Shown here in pieces: positions 22,577-33,958 of a stretch of 64,000 nucleotides of DNA. How positions within the stretch are numbered: the first letter of the stretch is position 1; every line of letters begins with the position of its first letter. The notes below the pieces were generated by a model. It did no database searches and was not told the origin of the DNA. It saw nothing but the letters and a program-made list of their open reading frames with translations. The DNA lies in the NCBI RefSeq assembly GCF_963678635.1, contig NC_087062.1, positions 38,218,518-38,282,517 on the forward strand, read 5' to 3'. This DNA is from Symsagittifera roscoffensis. Taxonomy: Eukaryota > Xenacoelomorpha > Acoela > Convolutidae. The translations under genes were made by a program, and so were the position numbers.

Positions 22577-25156
22577 ATGATTGCAAACTCGTACCAACCA
22601 GCACAAATGCAAAATGAAATACCACTCCCATATTATCTTCAACAACACGAAATAACAAGAAATCAACTTTCAAATTTTTCTCAAATGCCAAATGCAGCAG
22701 AATCATTACAAATGACGATGAATCCATACCTTATGGGTGGATCATCAATAACATCAAATAAACCTTTAATGGTATTCACAGGAACAGACCCTGAATATTC
22801 TGTAGAAGACTATTTAAATGCAGTCACAGCAAATTTGATTTTAAATATAGGACCTGAACCAATTAATACGCCACTACATCAAAACTGGATACATCGACGC
22901 ACAGCGTTAATACAAACAACTCTAGATGGCGCAGCCCAAAAATGGTTTTCAGTATTGCCTATAGAAATAAAATCAAATTGGAAAAGATTTACACAAGAAT
23001 TTTCAAAAATGTTTGACTCCGAAAGAAACAAACAACAACAAAGAGTTTTATGTAATGAAATTCGCAGATTACCAAACGAAACCATCAAGCAATTAGCAGT
23101 ACGAATCGAAACACTAGTTCGAAAAGCATATTCATTAAATACACATGACTATAAAAACACAAAGATGACAGAAATCTTAATGATGACCTTAACACCACAA
23201 TTAAGGAAAATAGCAATAAAAAAGAGAGCATCCCATCCTTCGTCAATTCGAGAACCCGATTTAGATTTTCGAAAACTAGTAGACAAACTAGAACAAGCAG
23301 AAATCACAATGAAACTCGAAGAAACGGAAAATCTGAAATTACAATACGTTAACAGAATTGAAACAGCTTCCACAAATATAAACAATATACAGGAATCAGA
23401 TACAGATCTCGTTGAAAAAATCACTGAAATACTCAATATTTACGAAAAACACCCAAACTTTAAAGGCAAACCATCTTTCAAAAAATGGTGTAATTATTGC
23501 CGACGATACGGACATAGTATTTCTGAATGTAGACAAAAACAGCAAGACAATCAAAATAAACCTCAAAAATATAAAGAACCAAATAAATCATTCTATCAAT
23601 ACATGAAAAAAGATCAAAATCTACCGAACAAAACAGTCTACAGCAACAACAGTTCAGGAAAACCACTCCCGAACAATACAAATTATACAAGAAATCAATC
23701 ACCATATAACTCAAGTTATAGAGGAAGATCACCAGAACGAAGAAACACGCATAATTCATCACAAAATCACTACAATAGACCAAATAGTCGAAATAACTAC
23801 TCCAGATCACATTCAAATACACAGCGATTTGTTTCTAGATCTAATTCCCAATCAAGAAATAATTATTATCCAAACAATCAATCACGAAATTCATCATACA
23901 ATAGGAATAGAAACTACTCAAATAATCGGAATAGAAGTTATTCAAACAACCGAAACCAGAATTACCCGAACAATCAATCAAGGAATAACTCATATAATAG
24001 ATCAAACTATAACAGACCAAACAATAATTACCAAAACAGATCGCGAAATAATTCACAAAATCGACACTCAAGTTATAATAATCGTTATAGAAATTATTCC
24101 CAATCACCACACCGGAATAATAATAACTATAATAATTCTAATAATCGCCACAGAAGTGGTACACCTAAACATCAAAGACATATTAATCAAGTACAATCTA
24201 ATCCAGAAACAACATCAGACCCTCCAGGTATTGATGACACAGTAACTGATACGTTACAACTCAACCAAATAAACTGTGGATCATCAGATTCAGAAAGCGA
24301 TGCAGAAAACACTCTCTCCATCAACATGATAAAAGTCGAAAATGACTATGAACCTGTTATATATGAAGAACCTTTTTCATCACACATATATGAGAATCAA
24401 TCAGAACTCCTTCACAATTATTATATTGAACCTGTCCATTCCACACCGACGACACAAAAAACTAATGAAATTAACACTACAAACCAACCCAATGAGAAAG
24501 AAAAAACAAAATGCTTGAATACAAATCACATCTATCAAAACATACAAAAAGAACAACCCAAAGAAAAAATTTGGACAATACCATTTCTTTTGGAAAGTCC
24601 AAAAAGCAAAGAATTTCAACCACCAGATCTTGAAATTGATTTTTTAATTGATTCAGGAGCAGAATCAAATATAATAAACATTCCCACATGGAATGAAATA
24701 AAAACCTTACACCCAAAGCTAACACCTCTTGAAACCTCCAGCAAACTAGCAACAGCACAAGGATCAACATTAATAAACTACGGAAAAATTCAATTATTTC
24801 TTCTCCCCACAAGAACAATGGAGCAAAACAAAATTTTAACCAAACCATTTAAACAAATATTCCATATCACTGATATTAAACATAATATCATTGGAATACC
24901 ATTTATCTCTAAATATATACCAACAATCAACATCTTGAATAGTAAAATATTAATCAAAGATAAATATACAAAAACAAAAGACACATCCCTAACATTTTTT
25001 CAAAGATTAAATAAACAACCACCATTTTTTTCAAAATTTTACCCAATATATAACCAACAAAGAAAACACTTGAAACCACTATCAGGAAACATCTATAATT
25101 TTTCAATCAAACAAGTTCACCAATATGATAAAAAACAAAACAAACAAAAATTTTAG
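22577..25156 (+). CDS. Gag-protease polyprotein
   Basis: An 859-codon frame. Residues about 60-190 match the retrotransposon gag (capsid) pattern, with FTGTDPEYSVEDYL, then DGAAQKWF, then WKRFTQEFSKMF. A canonical CCHC zinc knuckle, C-x2-C-x4-H-x4-C, starts at residue 305 (CNYCRRYGHSISEC). Residues about 340-540 are a low-complexity tract of Asn, Arg, Ser and Tyr. An aspartic protease follows near residue 690 with the active-site LIDSGAES. The frame is open about 35 bases upstream of the ATG, overlapping ORF1. It ends in TAG at 25154, and the same frame continues as pol, so a readthrough arrangement is possible. Confidence 0.9.
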   Translation: MIANSYQPAQMQNEIPLPYYLQQHEITRNQLSNFSQMPNAAESLQMTMNPYLMGGSSITSNKPLMVFTGTDPEYSVEDYLNAVTANLILNIGPEPINTPLHQNWIHRRTALIQTTLDGAAQKWFSVLPIEIKSNWKRFTQEFSKMFDSERNKQQQRVLCNEIRRLPNETIKQLAVRIETLVRKAYSLNTHDYKNTKMTEILMMTLTPQLRKIAIKKRASHPSSIREPDLDFRKLVDKLEQAEITMKLEETENLKLQYVNRIETASTNINNIQESDTDLVEKITEILNIYEKHPNFKGKPSFKKWCNYCRRYGHSISECRQKQQDNQNKPQKYKEPNKSFYQYMKKDQNLPNKTVYSNNSSGKPLPNNTNYTRNQSPYNSSYRGRSPERRNTHNSSQNHYNRPNSRNNYSRSHSNTQRFVSRSNSQSRNNYYPNNQSRNSSYNRNRNYSNNRNRSYSNNRNQNYPNNQSRNNSYNRSNYNRPNNNYQNRSRNNSQNRHSSYNNRYRNYSQSPHRNNNNYNNSNNRHRSGTPKHQRHINQVQSNPETTSDPPGIDDTVTDTLQLNQINCGSSDSESDAENTLSINMIKVENDYEPVIYEEPFSSHIYENQSELLHNYYIEPVHSTPTTQKTNEINTTNQPNEKEKTKCLNTNHIYQNIQKEQPKEKIWTIPFLLESPKSKEFQPPDLEIDFLIDSGAESNIINIPTWNEIKTLHPKLTPLETSSKLATAQGSTLINYGKIQLFLLPTRTMEQNKILTKPFKQIFHITDIKHNIIGIPFISKYIPTINILNSKILIKDKYTKTKDTSLTFFQRLNKQPPFFSKFYPIYNQQRKHLKPLSGNIYNFSIKQVHQYDKKQNKQKF

Positions 25157-28100
25157 ATGTCAGATTTTGAATTCAAACCTATTCATAAGTTTTTCAAAAT
25201 CACAATCTCATCAATAAAATATTTGAAAAACTCGAATTCAGATATTATTTCCTTACATGTATACAACAATACACCTTACCAAGTAACATGACCTTTAGGA
25301 CTTTTAGGCTATTGCGAAACCAACGCTACAATATTACCAATACACGAAAAAGCATATCGTGTAAAAAATATACTCCAATTACTAGATATTTGCCAATCCA
25401 CAATCCTTAATGAAGAATTATCTATAAATAATATAATAAGTAACGAAAACAGAAATACGGATTATTTCACAAAAACCCCATATTTCAAACCTACATTCAA
25501 CATAAGTAACTACACAGAGAATCAACAGAAATTTTTAACAATGTTTAATTTCCAACATTCACAAATAACACAAGACGAATTTGAAAAACTAGCAAAACAG
25601 CTAATTAAATATTCATCAGTCTATGCAACATCCAAATTTGATGTTGGCAAAATCAGCTCATCACTACATCTCCCATTAAAACCAGACGCAGTTTTCAAAA
25701 AACAAAGAGCAAGTAAAGTACCAATTCACTTACACGATAAAGTGAACAGATTACTCGACATTTTAGAACAATACAACATTATATCACCAGTAAACAAAGA
25801 GGAACAACCAAAAGGCAACACATTTATCAACCCTGTTATCATTCTAGCCAAAGGAGAATCATTAAAAATTGTTCTCGATGCTAGATACCTCAACTCACTC
25901 ATAGATGAATCAAAGTGTAATTGGCCCATTGAACCAATACAAGTTATTTTAACAAAAATAAACGGAAAATACTTTACCACCGCCGATATGAATAGTGCAT
26001 ATAATCAAATGCCATTAGATGAACAATCACGACGCTTAACACAATTTGTTATTGGAAATCAACAATACGAATTCAACCGCTTATTCTATGGAATATCCAT
26101 AGGACCAGCAGCATTTTCAGCTTTTATGAGCAAAATTTTTCGACCACTAATACTCAAGAAAAACGCAATCACCTATTTAGACGATGTTTTTATGCAATCA
26201 CAAACAAAAGAGGAAATGTTCAATGTTTTAGAACAATATCACCAAATACTTCAGAACGAAAATCTGAAGGCCGCCCCCGATAAATCACACTTCTTTTTGA
26301 CAAGAGTTAAATTCTTAGGACATAATATAGAAAGAAAAACAATCACTCCATTGAAATCACGTATAGACGCTATTCAAAAACTCCAACCACCAACAAATAA
26401 AAAGAAAATCCAAGAATTCCTTGGAATGTTAAACTTTTTAAGCAAATATGTTTATAAAATGCAATTACATCTACGACCATTCTATAACATACTTAGACAA
26501 CAAAATAATTTTGAATGGAATATAGAACATCAAGCACGATTTGAAGAAATTAAAAAACTTCTAACTGAACAAATTTCAAACACAATTCCAGATTCAAATC
26601 AACCATTTTATGCAATGTGCGATGCTTCGAACTTTGGCATCGGCGCAGCATTATTACAATCACATAATAGTACAAATAAAATGAATCTCATATCAGCAAA
26701 TTCTCGATTATTCACTCAAGCAGAACTAAGACTCTCAACTCTAATGAGAGAATGTACAGCCATAATATATACACTAACAGAATATGAATTTCTGATACTT
26801 GGATCAAAACATCCCACAGTTCTATTCACAGACCATAAACCAATCATCTTTCTTTTTACACAAAAGTCTAATCCAAACCACCGAGTTTATAGATTTCAAC
26901 TCATTTTAATGAAATTCCCAAACTTACATATAGTTTGGACCGCAGGAAAAAATCTTGCATTACCAGACACCTTAAGTCGAAATACGCCACCTGAATTACT
27001 TACACGAAAAACCACAGTTGAAATACCCAAAAACATAAAATTCTACCTTGCAGAAAATGAAACATCACCCCGATTGGAATGCAAATATGCAGTAAAAACT
27101 GACGTTGAACAATCACAAATAAATAATTTACATCATTTCCCACTTTATTTAGATTGTCAAAATAATCACTATGAAGTTGATCTACTTGGAACATCAACTT
27201 TTAAACCAATCCCATATTCACAATGGATAAAAAACAACACCCAACAAAAAAGAATAAAACAACACCCGCCTAAAAAAGACCATTTTCCACTAATTGAAAA
27301 AGAAAATCTGACTGATAAAATAAACTTATCAGGACCACAAACAAACGATTCAAAATACACAATAAATCAAGTTTTTGACCTCCATGACCCACTTGACACA
27401 ATACCCTTATCTAAATTAGAAATCGAAAACATTTTTCTCCCCCCAACAGAAACAATTACAATTTCAACACTGAAACAATATCAAAACCTTGACCCAGTAA
27501 TTCGACAACTGAAATCATGGCACAAATATAAAACTAAACCTATCAAAGCAGATTCAACTATTCTAGGAAACAAAACACTCCTCCGATATTTTCGAAAATT
27601 CAACAATACAACAATTAACGAAAACACAGACCTTCTAGAATACAAACTAAATGAATCTACAGCTCCCTGTCTCCCTTTAAGTATGATTCTTATAGCTTTT
27701 AATATTTCACATACACAAAATATTAAAGGACACTCTGGATCAGAAAAAACATATTCAAATTTTATACAAAACTTTTATTTCCCAAATGCACCAATTTGGA
27801 TAAAAGTACTATGCAATGACTGTATAGTATGTCAACTAAATAAACCTTACCCAAATCAAAAACAAATAGCACAAAAACAAGATTTTAAAGGACAAAGTTT
27901 GTACTTTAATCATCGTATCTCATTTGATACCAAAGGACCAATTTCACCCTCATCCGAAGGAAACTCCTTTATTATGGTAATTGTTGACGCATTTACACAT
28001 TATGTAGCACTTAACCCAGTACCACATTGTAACGCTTATTACGCTTACACAACACTCTATGAACACTGGATAGCAAAATTCGGACTACCAGAAATTTTAG

Positions 28101-29206
28101 TTACAGACAACGGTACAGAATTCATAAATAATGAAATCATCACACTATGTCATTTATATAACATTAAACACAAACCACGTACATCTCACGCACCTTGGAC
28201 AAACGGCTTAGTCGAAGGTATGAACCGTTCATTACAAGAATATCTCAGATGTATCATCAATGGAAATGATACAAGATATACCGAATGGTCAGCAGATGTA
28301 AAACTATTTCCCTTAGCATATAATTCACAAATCACGACAACTTTAGGAATGTCACCATATGAAATGGTTTTTAACCAAAAGCCACGCAAACCAATAATGT
28401 TTACAGCAAACTCTCATAAAAACGCACAAGGTTATTGTCAACCAAATAAAGACTCAATTTGTTATAACCTACCATTACATACACACGATGAAGATCATTT
28501 TCATCTCCCACAAATTCTTAAATTAGCCTCTGGTACACACACCGAATGGATTTTAAACAGAGATAAAAAACACAATGAAATTTACCAAAAGGTAACAAAA
28601 AAGTTGTTACAAAGGCAAAATATTAATGAACAAATAAATTCACGCTTTACACCAGCCTCCGATTTAAAAATTGGAACATTTGTTTTAATACCCAATTTTA
28701 ATACTCAAAAATGAATTTCAAAAAAGTTACAACCCCTTCGTAAAGGACCATACCAAATAATTGCAAAACCCACTGATGTCACATATAAAATCACCGACTC
28801 AGATAAAAAAGAAATCGTTCAACACCGAAATAACCTATTACCTTATTACCCAAAAGAATACGCACTCCGCGAACTAACTCAATTATATTCTTTTACAGGT
28901 TTAAAAGTTATTCAAAATAACCCACATACGGACAACATAACAAAGGAACAAAATGATATTCACCTCGGAAATCAAAATACAAAATCAAACACCACAAAAA
29001 ACAATACAAAAAATCTCGATCAAAATACATCTCAAAAAGAAAGAAAAAATAGAAAAATGACAGAACAAATAATACCCCAAAAACAAATCGACAAATCAGA
29101 ACATAGAGAGTCTTCACGACTTAGAAATCAACCACGTAAAAATTATAAAGTATTCATCCCACAATCTAAAATATTAAAGAAAGTTGAATTTCAAAAACAA
29201 CTTTAA
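25157..29206 (+). CDS. Pol: reverse transcriptase, RNase H, integrase
   Basis: In the same frame as gag-protease, after TAG. The longest open part is 25541-28714 (1057 codons). The RT has the YLDDVF box at residue 212 of that part. RNase H shows CDASNFGIGAALL near residue 360, the catalytic glutamate in STLMRECTA, and FTDHKP. Integrase has an HHCC finger (HTQNIKGH near 723, CNDCIVC later) and a D,D-35-E core: SFDTKG, then TDNGTEF, then LVEG. A GPY/F-type tail (LRKGPYQIIAKPTD) lies beyond an in-frame TGA at 28712, and the frame ends at TAA 29204. A second TGA is at 25289. It copies and inserts the element; this copy is broken as it stands. Confidence 0.95.
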
Positions 29207-29800
29207 TTTTAAAATTAATAATCTTTGCACCTCTGGATCATTTTGATCTTACATTTTTCAAAATAACATGCTGACAAACACGCAACAATTCTAGTTCAAA
29301 TTCAGCCAATAGGATTCACTTAAATCCGTCACCTTCTATATCTCTAACACCAACCTATTAGCCGAATAATATTAAACTCCAGGCATATCTATAACTATAA
29401 CTTTACAACCTCCAGGTCAAAAATAAGCAACCCGCTAAAACTTGACAACTAAAATAAATACCACCATAATATCACAGCCCTCCCTTATCTAATAAACCAA
29501 AGATCAACAATATTTCCCCAACTCAGCCCTCAAATACCCCCCAAACAAATATGTTAAATTAGCCTAAAGTAAAAGAACGACCATTTTATTTAGCCTAAAG
29601 TATAAAAATCTCAAAAATACCCCAGATCATTTGACAAATGAAAATAAAGACAAAGAAGACCTCCCGATCACCATAAAAATTGCCCCCAACAATTTTTTAC
29701 TAAACTCAACCCACTTGTAAAAAAACTAATAAATAATCCGACCACACTTGAAAATTGCCCCAAACAACAAAAAATATTCGATCACGAAGCCATTTCTTAA
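29207..29800 (+). other. Spacer between pol and the env region
   Basis: A/C-rich sequence with frequent stops. It has a local repeat of 'tttagcctaaagta' near 29557-29605 and two similar 'attgccccaaacaa'-type stretches. No coding region was recognised. It may be intron or untranslated sequence of subgenomic RNAs. Confidence 0.5.
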
Positions 29801-30016
29801 ATGCTCTTCTATCAAACAGTCTTTAAAATTATCACAAACCTCAAACAATTTTTTACGATACTTGAAACTTTCATAATATTTCTTTTTGATATCCTTGAAT
29901 CTTTTCTAATACTCTTAATCATTTTTTGTAATATTTTTTTAATTTTCTACACTATATTCGAACTATTTCTCCAACTTTCAAAAACCCTTGATTATATCCA
30001 CAGGTACGATTTATAA
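29801..30016 (+). CDS. Small hydrophobic ORF A
   Basis: A 71-codon ATG frame, almost entirely hydrophobic from residue 14 to 60 (ETFIIFLFDILESFLILLIIF and following), so probably one or two membrane-spanning helices. It lies between pol and env. Here the strand turns T-rich, unlike the A-rich ORFs around it, which makes a hydrophobic translation easier to get by chance. No family recognised. Confidence 0.35.
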   Translation: MLFYQTVFKIITNLKQFFTILETFIIFLFDILESFLILLIIFCNIFLIFYTIFELFLQLSKTLDYIHRYDL

Positions 30017-30026
30017 AATTGTCTAA

Positions 30027-30203
30027 ATGATACGAACTATTTTCAGTAGAACTGATATTTTTCTACTATTTGTAATTTTCATAACATTTCTATCATCCCT
30101 CATTTTGACTATATGCAAATGTATAAAGAAAGCAATCATCACATTCGCTCTAGCAACAATCCTCCTAATTCTTTTCTTAGAAGAATACTTTAATAAACAT
30201 TAA
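30027..30203 (+). CDS. Small hydrophobic ORF B, two predicted membrane helices
   Basis: A 58-codon frame starting MIRTIFSRTD, with a first hydrophobic helix (IFLLFVIFITFLSSLILTIC), a basic loop (KCIKKA) and a second helix (IITFALATILLILFLEE). It starts 11 bases after ORF A. A likely splice acceptor (tatatccacag, ending 30003) precedes it. The two-helix, basic-loop layout resembles viroporin-like small proteins, but this is an inference from hydropathy only. Confidence 0.45.
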   Translation: MIRTIFSRTDIFLLFVIFITFLSSLILTICKCIKKAIITFALATILLILFLEEYFNKH

Positions 30204-30223
30204 CTTTTTCACTAAAAGAATAG

Positions 30224-31357
30224 ACCAAAAAGCTATCAAAAATTGCTACCCAAAAGTCACCAAGTCAGTCTTCACCGACATCATCCCAAGATAACCCAAC
30301 AACACCTTCAACTACCAATAATCCTCAAACATCTACACGAATTTCCTTTCAAGATAACCCATACACTTTTGAAGAACGACACGCTCGTTTATCAGAACCA
30401 CTAGAACCAGTTCAACGACAAGCACCTCTAAGCGAACCAACATATAACTTATACCCAACACTACCACAAGAATTAAGTAGAATAAGAAATCCTAGTCAAA
30501 ACCAAAATACAGTCGAAATAAATAGACAAATTATACATCCTCGACGGAACAGGAATTTTCTAACTCCCCGAGTTCATTTTGATATACCTCAATCCCCATC
30601 ACAAAACACTCCAGAAAACCCCATTGGTATATTACCAGAAACCCCTACGCTTCTTTCACAACGTAGCACCTCAAGCCTACCATCAGATTACTTAGGTTCA
30701 ACACCAACATCTGAACAAATACGTGAAAATCCCTTTAACCCCCCAAACCAGGCATCACGACTACCATATTGGACAACAGATTCATTTACACAAGGTAAAT
30801 TAAATTTAGTCAATGATCCAATAGATATTTCTACGGATACAACAACATCCTCATCACTACCAGAAACATTATCACTACCATCAACACCATCAATAAGCCA
30901 GATTTCACCACCACCTTTTAACTTAAATTTTCCAAATAATCTCGACGCCAGATATCGAGAACAATCATCAACAAATATCCCTTTAAGACTAGATTGGAAT
31001 ACATTTACAGCCCCTCCACCATTATTTGGACAACATCTAGAAAGTAATCGCCTCCACAACTGGGCACTTAATAGATTACAATACCGACAAGACATTCACG
31101 ACGATATCCGTGATCACAATATCCAAATACTCCAACAAAACAGCTTACAATTAAAGTTTGAAATCACAGTTAAATTAAACAACATTACTCAACATCCCTA
31201 CCCATTAAACCCACCAAACATAACAGCTCAATCACTACCACCACCATTTATAACCACTGAAGTAATATATAAATACGACAGATATACCAAAAAAACAATT
31301 GGTTACATCACATTTTATAACCCATACTCAGGATTATCATACACATGTATATTCTAA
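30224..31357 (+). CDS. 377-codon ORF without any methionine codon
   Basis: The frame is open from just after TAG (30221-30223) to TAA (31355-31357) and I find no in-frame ATG. The product is Ser/Thr/Pro/Gln-rich in its first two thirds, then more structured (SNRLHNWALNRLQYRQDIHDD, then KFEITVKLNNIT). Codon use is like the rest of the element. It overlaps the env ATG by 13 bases. A pyrimidine run (actttttcac) and the AGs at 30218 and 30223 could act as a splice acceptor, so a leader exon may supply the start. No family recognised. Confidence 0.65.
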   Translation, partial: TKKLSKIATQKSPSQSSPTSSQDNPTTPSTTNNPQTSTRISFQDNPYTFEERHARLSEPLEPVQRQAPLSEPTYNLYPTLPQELSRIRNPSQNQNTVEINRQIIHPRRNRNFLTPRVHFDIPQSPSQNTPENPIGILPETPTLLSQRSTSSLPSDYLGSTPTSEQIRENPFNPPNQASRLPYWTTDSFTQGKLNLVNDPIDISTDTTTSSSLPETLSLPSTPSISQISPPPFNLNFPNNLDARYREQSSTNIPLRLDWNTFTAPPPLFGQHLESNRLHNWALNRLQYRQDIHDDIRDHNIQILQQNSLQLKFEITVKLNNITQHPYPLNPPNITAQSLPPPFITTEVIYKYDRYTKKTIGYITFYNPYSGLSYTCIF

Positions 31358-33813
31358 AATTATTAATTTTTCTCCAACTCCTTTTTCTAGTAATCTCAAA
31401 TCAAAACATAAACCCTTCTCCCCGCACAGGACCCCAAGATTTATTAGTAGCACATTACGATTGTGAAGAAAACGAACAAAAAACACTACACAAGTATGCA
31501 ATAAATCAAGTATCACAGTGCGAAACAGAACCCCAAGCCATAGAAACTACAAATGTCATAGCAACACTTTATTCAAAAGCCCGAGCAACTACAGTTATAG
31601 GATATAAATTCACAGCAACATTTTCTGAAAAGAAAGTACATTGTTCACAAGTCTCAAACGGAAATAAAAACCGACTTGACCATGAATCATTCTACCAGAG
31701 TAATATAGAACGACTTTTACATCTCAATCCCGAAGATTGTAAAAACGAGTTACTCCGACTAAACATCACAAAAAATAAAAACACAGATAGAAATTTAGTA
31801 TATTTCCAAGTTTTTTCAGATTCTGTACATCAAGCAGAACTTGAAAGATATCAAGGACATATAAAATTAGATGAAAAATACCCATACAACGGCGCACACG
31901 GACGATTAACCTATGACATGCACGATAAACACTGGATACCACACATTGGTATAAATGACCCATCAAACTGCAAAGCAGACACAAAAAATAAAGGATACCA
32001 AGAAATAATGTTTTTCGATTGGAAAATACAACTCGAAAAAATACAACTCACACGAGATTTATCAGACAACACAATGATTTATCAAGGAATTAGATTACCT
32101 TGTAAAAACGACCAAGGTTATTGCGACCCTACAACCAGAACACAAGCAACAATTGTTTGGTTCCCCGAAGACACATGTACAACATTTCAAGTAGCAAAAA
32201 TACACGCTCGTATGATAAAATTTCACGAAAAATATTTTATACAATCAATACCATATGAACAAGTAAATCCATTACGAAAAATAAGTTCTAATTTTCGAAA
32301 CATTCATAATATAGAAAATAAATTAACACGTTTTCAAATATATCAAGAAACAAAACTTGCATGTAAATACAGAAACCCACTTCACAAAACACAATACTCT
32401 GAAATATTAGTTGAATACGAAAATGGATTCGACATGACCACTGGAAAAATAAAAGTCGACCCATACGCCACAAGTCATCCCCTAAACGAAGGAACATCAT
32501 ATATACCAGTTAATTTTCAAAAGAATACAGGTCAACCTGGTGGACATTTAAAACCCCAAAACGATCAAAGCACACGTTTACAAGAAGTATCACTAATGAA
32601 TAGTACATATTTTGGTAATATCCACTATGATATTCACTTAGATATGAAACTAGACTACACGATTAGTCGAATTTTTCAAGAAATGTCACTCTCCGAATTA
32701 GAAACATTACACCAACTATGCGAATTAGAAAGAACACAAATATTACAATCACTTGCACTAGCAGTATTAAAAATACCCTACGCAGGATATTTACTATCAG
32801 GAAATAGATCAAATTTTTTAGACTATGAAGGAAACATCTTATGGTTTTATACTTGTACTAAAAAAGTATCACCACTATACGTTTTTGAAGATAAACGATG
32901 TTATAAAAGAATCCATATCTTTTATAAGAATAAAGTACATTTCGTTGACACACTTTCACGAAGAACCTATTTCTGGGATACCGCAGTTCCATGTGGATCA
33001 GAAAATAGCCACAACGTAGTACAACTAAACCCTGATGAAGATAAATATTACCTTCTCACCCCATATCCCACATTAATGCAATCACTCAAAAAATTTTCAC
33101 CAGAAAGCATTCGCGCTATCGCTTGAAACCCAAATATAGACTTACAATCAATAGGAATATACTCAAAATCAGATATTCAACATCACATTAGAACACAACA
33201 ATTCCAGGAATTATTAACACAAATGGACACAATACAAAGACAATCAATTGACCAAAACTTACGCAAACTTGCCGAAAACGCAGGATTTGCAGACATCTAT
33301 ACGCAAGACTATAGCGGATATTTTAAAGACATTAAAGATTATATATATCTAAACGGTGAAAAATACCGTCCCCAAGATATATCACCTATCAATATTTTTA
33401 GCTTTGTTACACTCAAGAATGAAATTCTTGATTTTCTAGGATGGCCCTACTACATCTTAGAAAAACTAACTATTTTATACGCAATGTTTAACTTTATTGG
33501 ATTTCTTTTTTCACTCTTAAAAGGAATCTATAACACATGTGCTATACACACACAAGTCAATAGACAAGCAAGTGTAGCACGCATACTATTTGCAGGATTT
33601 TTTGGAATATTTTCTACATGTATAAACAAAATTCTTTTAGACGCACAAATAAAAGAATATAACACAAAAATAGCAACAAGACAGAACACATACGACGAAG
33701 AACATAACAATGCAGACACAACACCAACAGCACCACAGTTACCACCCCTACCACATAACCATCCATTATCCCTAGTCCCACGTAATTTTCGAAATTTAGC
33801 CATAACACAATAA
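31345..33813 (+). CDS. Envelope-like glycoprotein, interrupted by one TGA
   Basis: The ATG at 31345 opens with a signal peptide (ILKLLIFLQLLFLVIS). The ectodomain has many cysteines and N-glycosylation sequons (NIT, NST, NRS). TGA at 33124-33126 breaks the frame, which then continues open to TAA at 33811. The second part has two hydrophobic segments (LTILYAMFNFIGFLFSLL and ARILFAGFFGIFSTC) and a proline-rich tail, fitting a membrane-anchored class of env. The block around CYKR, ending FVDTLSRRTYFW and then PC, resembles the glycoprotein family shared by chuviruses and some LTR elements; that assignment is tentative. It would act at the cell surface or on particles if it were expressed. Confidence 0.7.
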
Positions 33814-33853
33814 TTTTAGACCAACCATATCACAAAGTCCCATCCAACATATA

Positions 33854-33958
33854 ATGCCACACCACTCACAAGATGAAAATACTTATGAACAAATTATAGA
33901 ACAACCCCATACCACCGCTTTTCAGTCTCAAAATAATAATTTTTTTAGCCCACGATGA
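33854..33958 (+). CDS. Short ORF overlapping the next start (ATGA)
   Basis: A 34-codon frame (MPHHSQDENTYEQII at its start) whose TGA shares bases with the ATG of the next ORF at 33955. The next frame is -1 relative to this one. Such a stop-start overlap permits termination-reinitiation, but could also reflect a one-base indel in one longer ORF. No domain is visible. Confidence 0.35.
   Translation: MPHHSQDENTYEQIIEQPHTTAFQSQNNNFFSPR

Noticed and set aside
30688-31095. 135-codon open frame on the minus strand
   Set aside because: Shadow of the plus-strand 377-codon ORF; biased composition opposite A/C-rich coding sequence leaves minus frames open.
25289-33126. Reassignment of TGA to a sense codon in this organism
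   Set aside because: TGG is used normally in the element, and the HCN exons and other frames read with the standard code. Three TGAs do not justify a code change.
29801-33813. A separate DNA virus or Maverick-like element
   Set aside because: All frames lie between two identical LTRs, and no protein-primed polymerase, packaging ATPase or capsid motif was seen.
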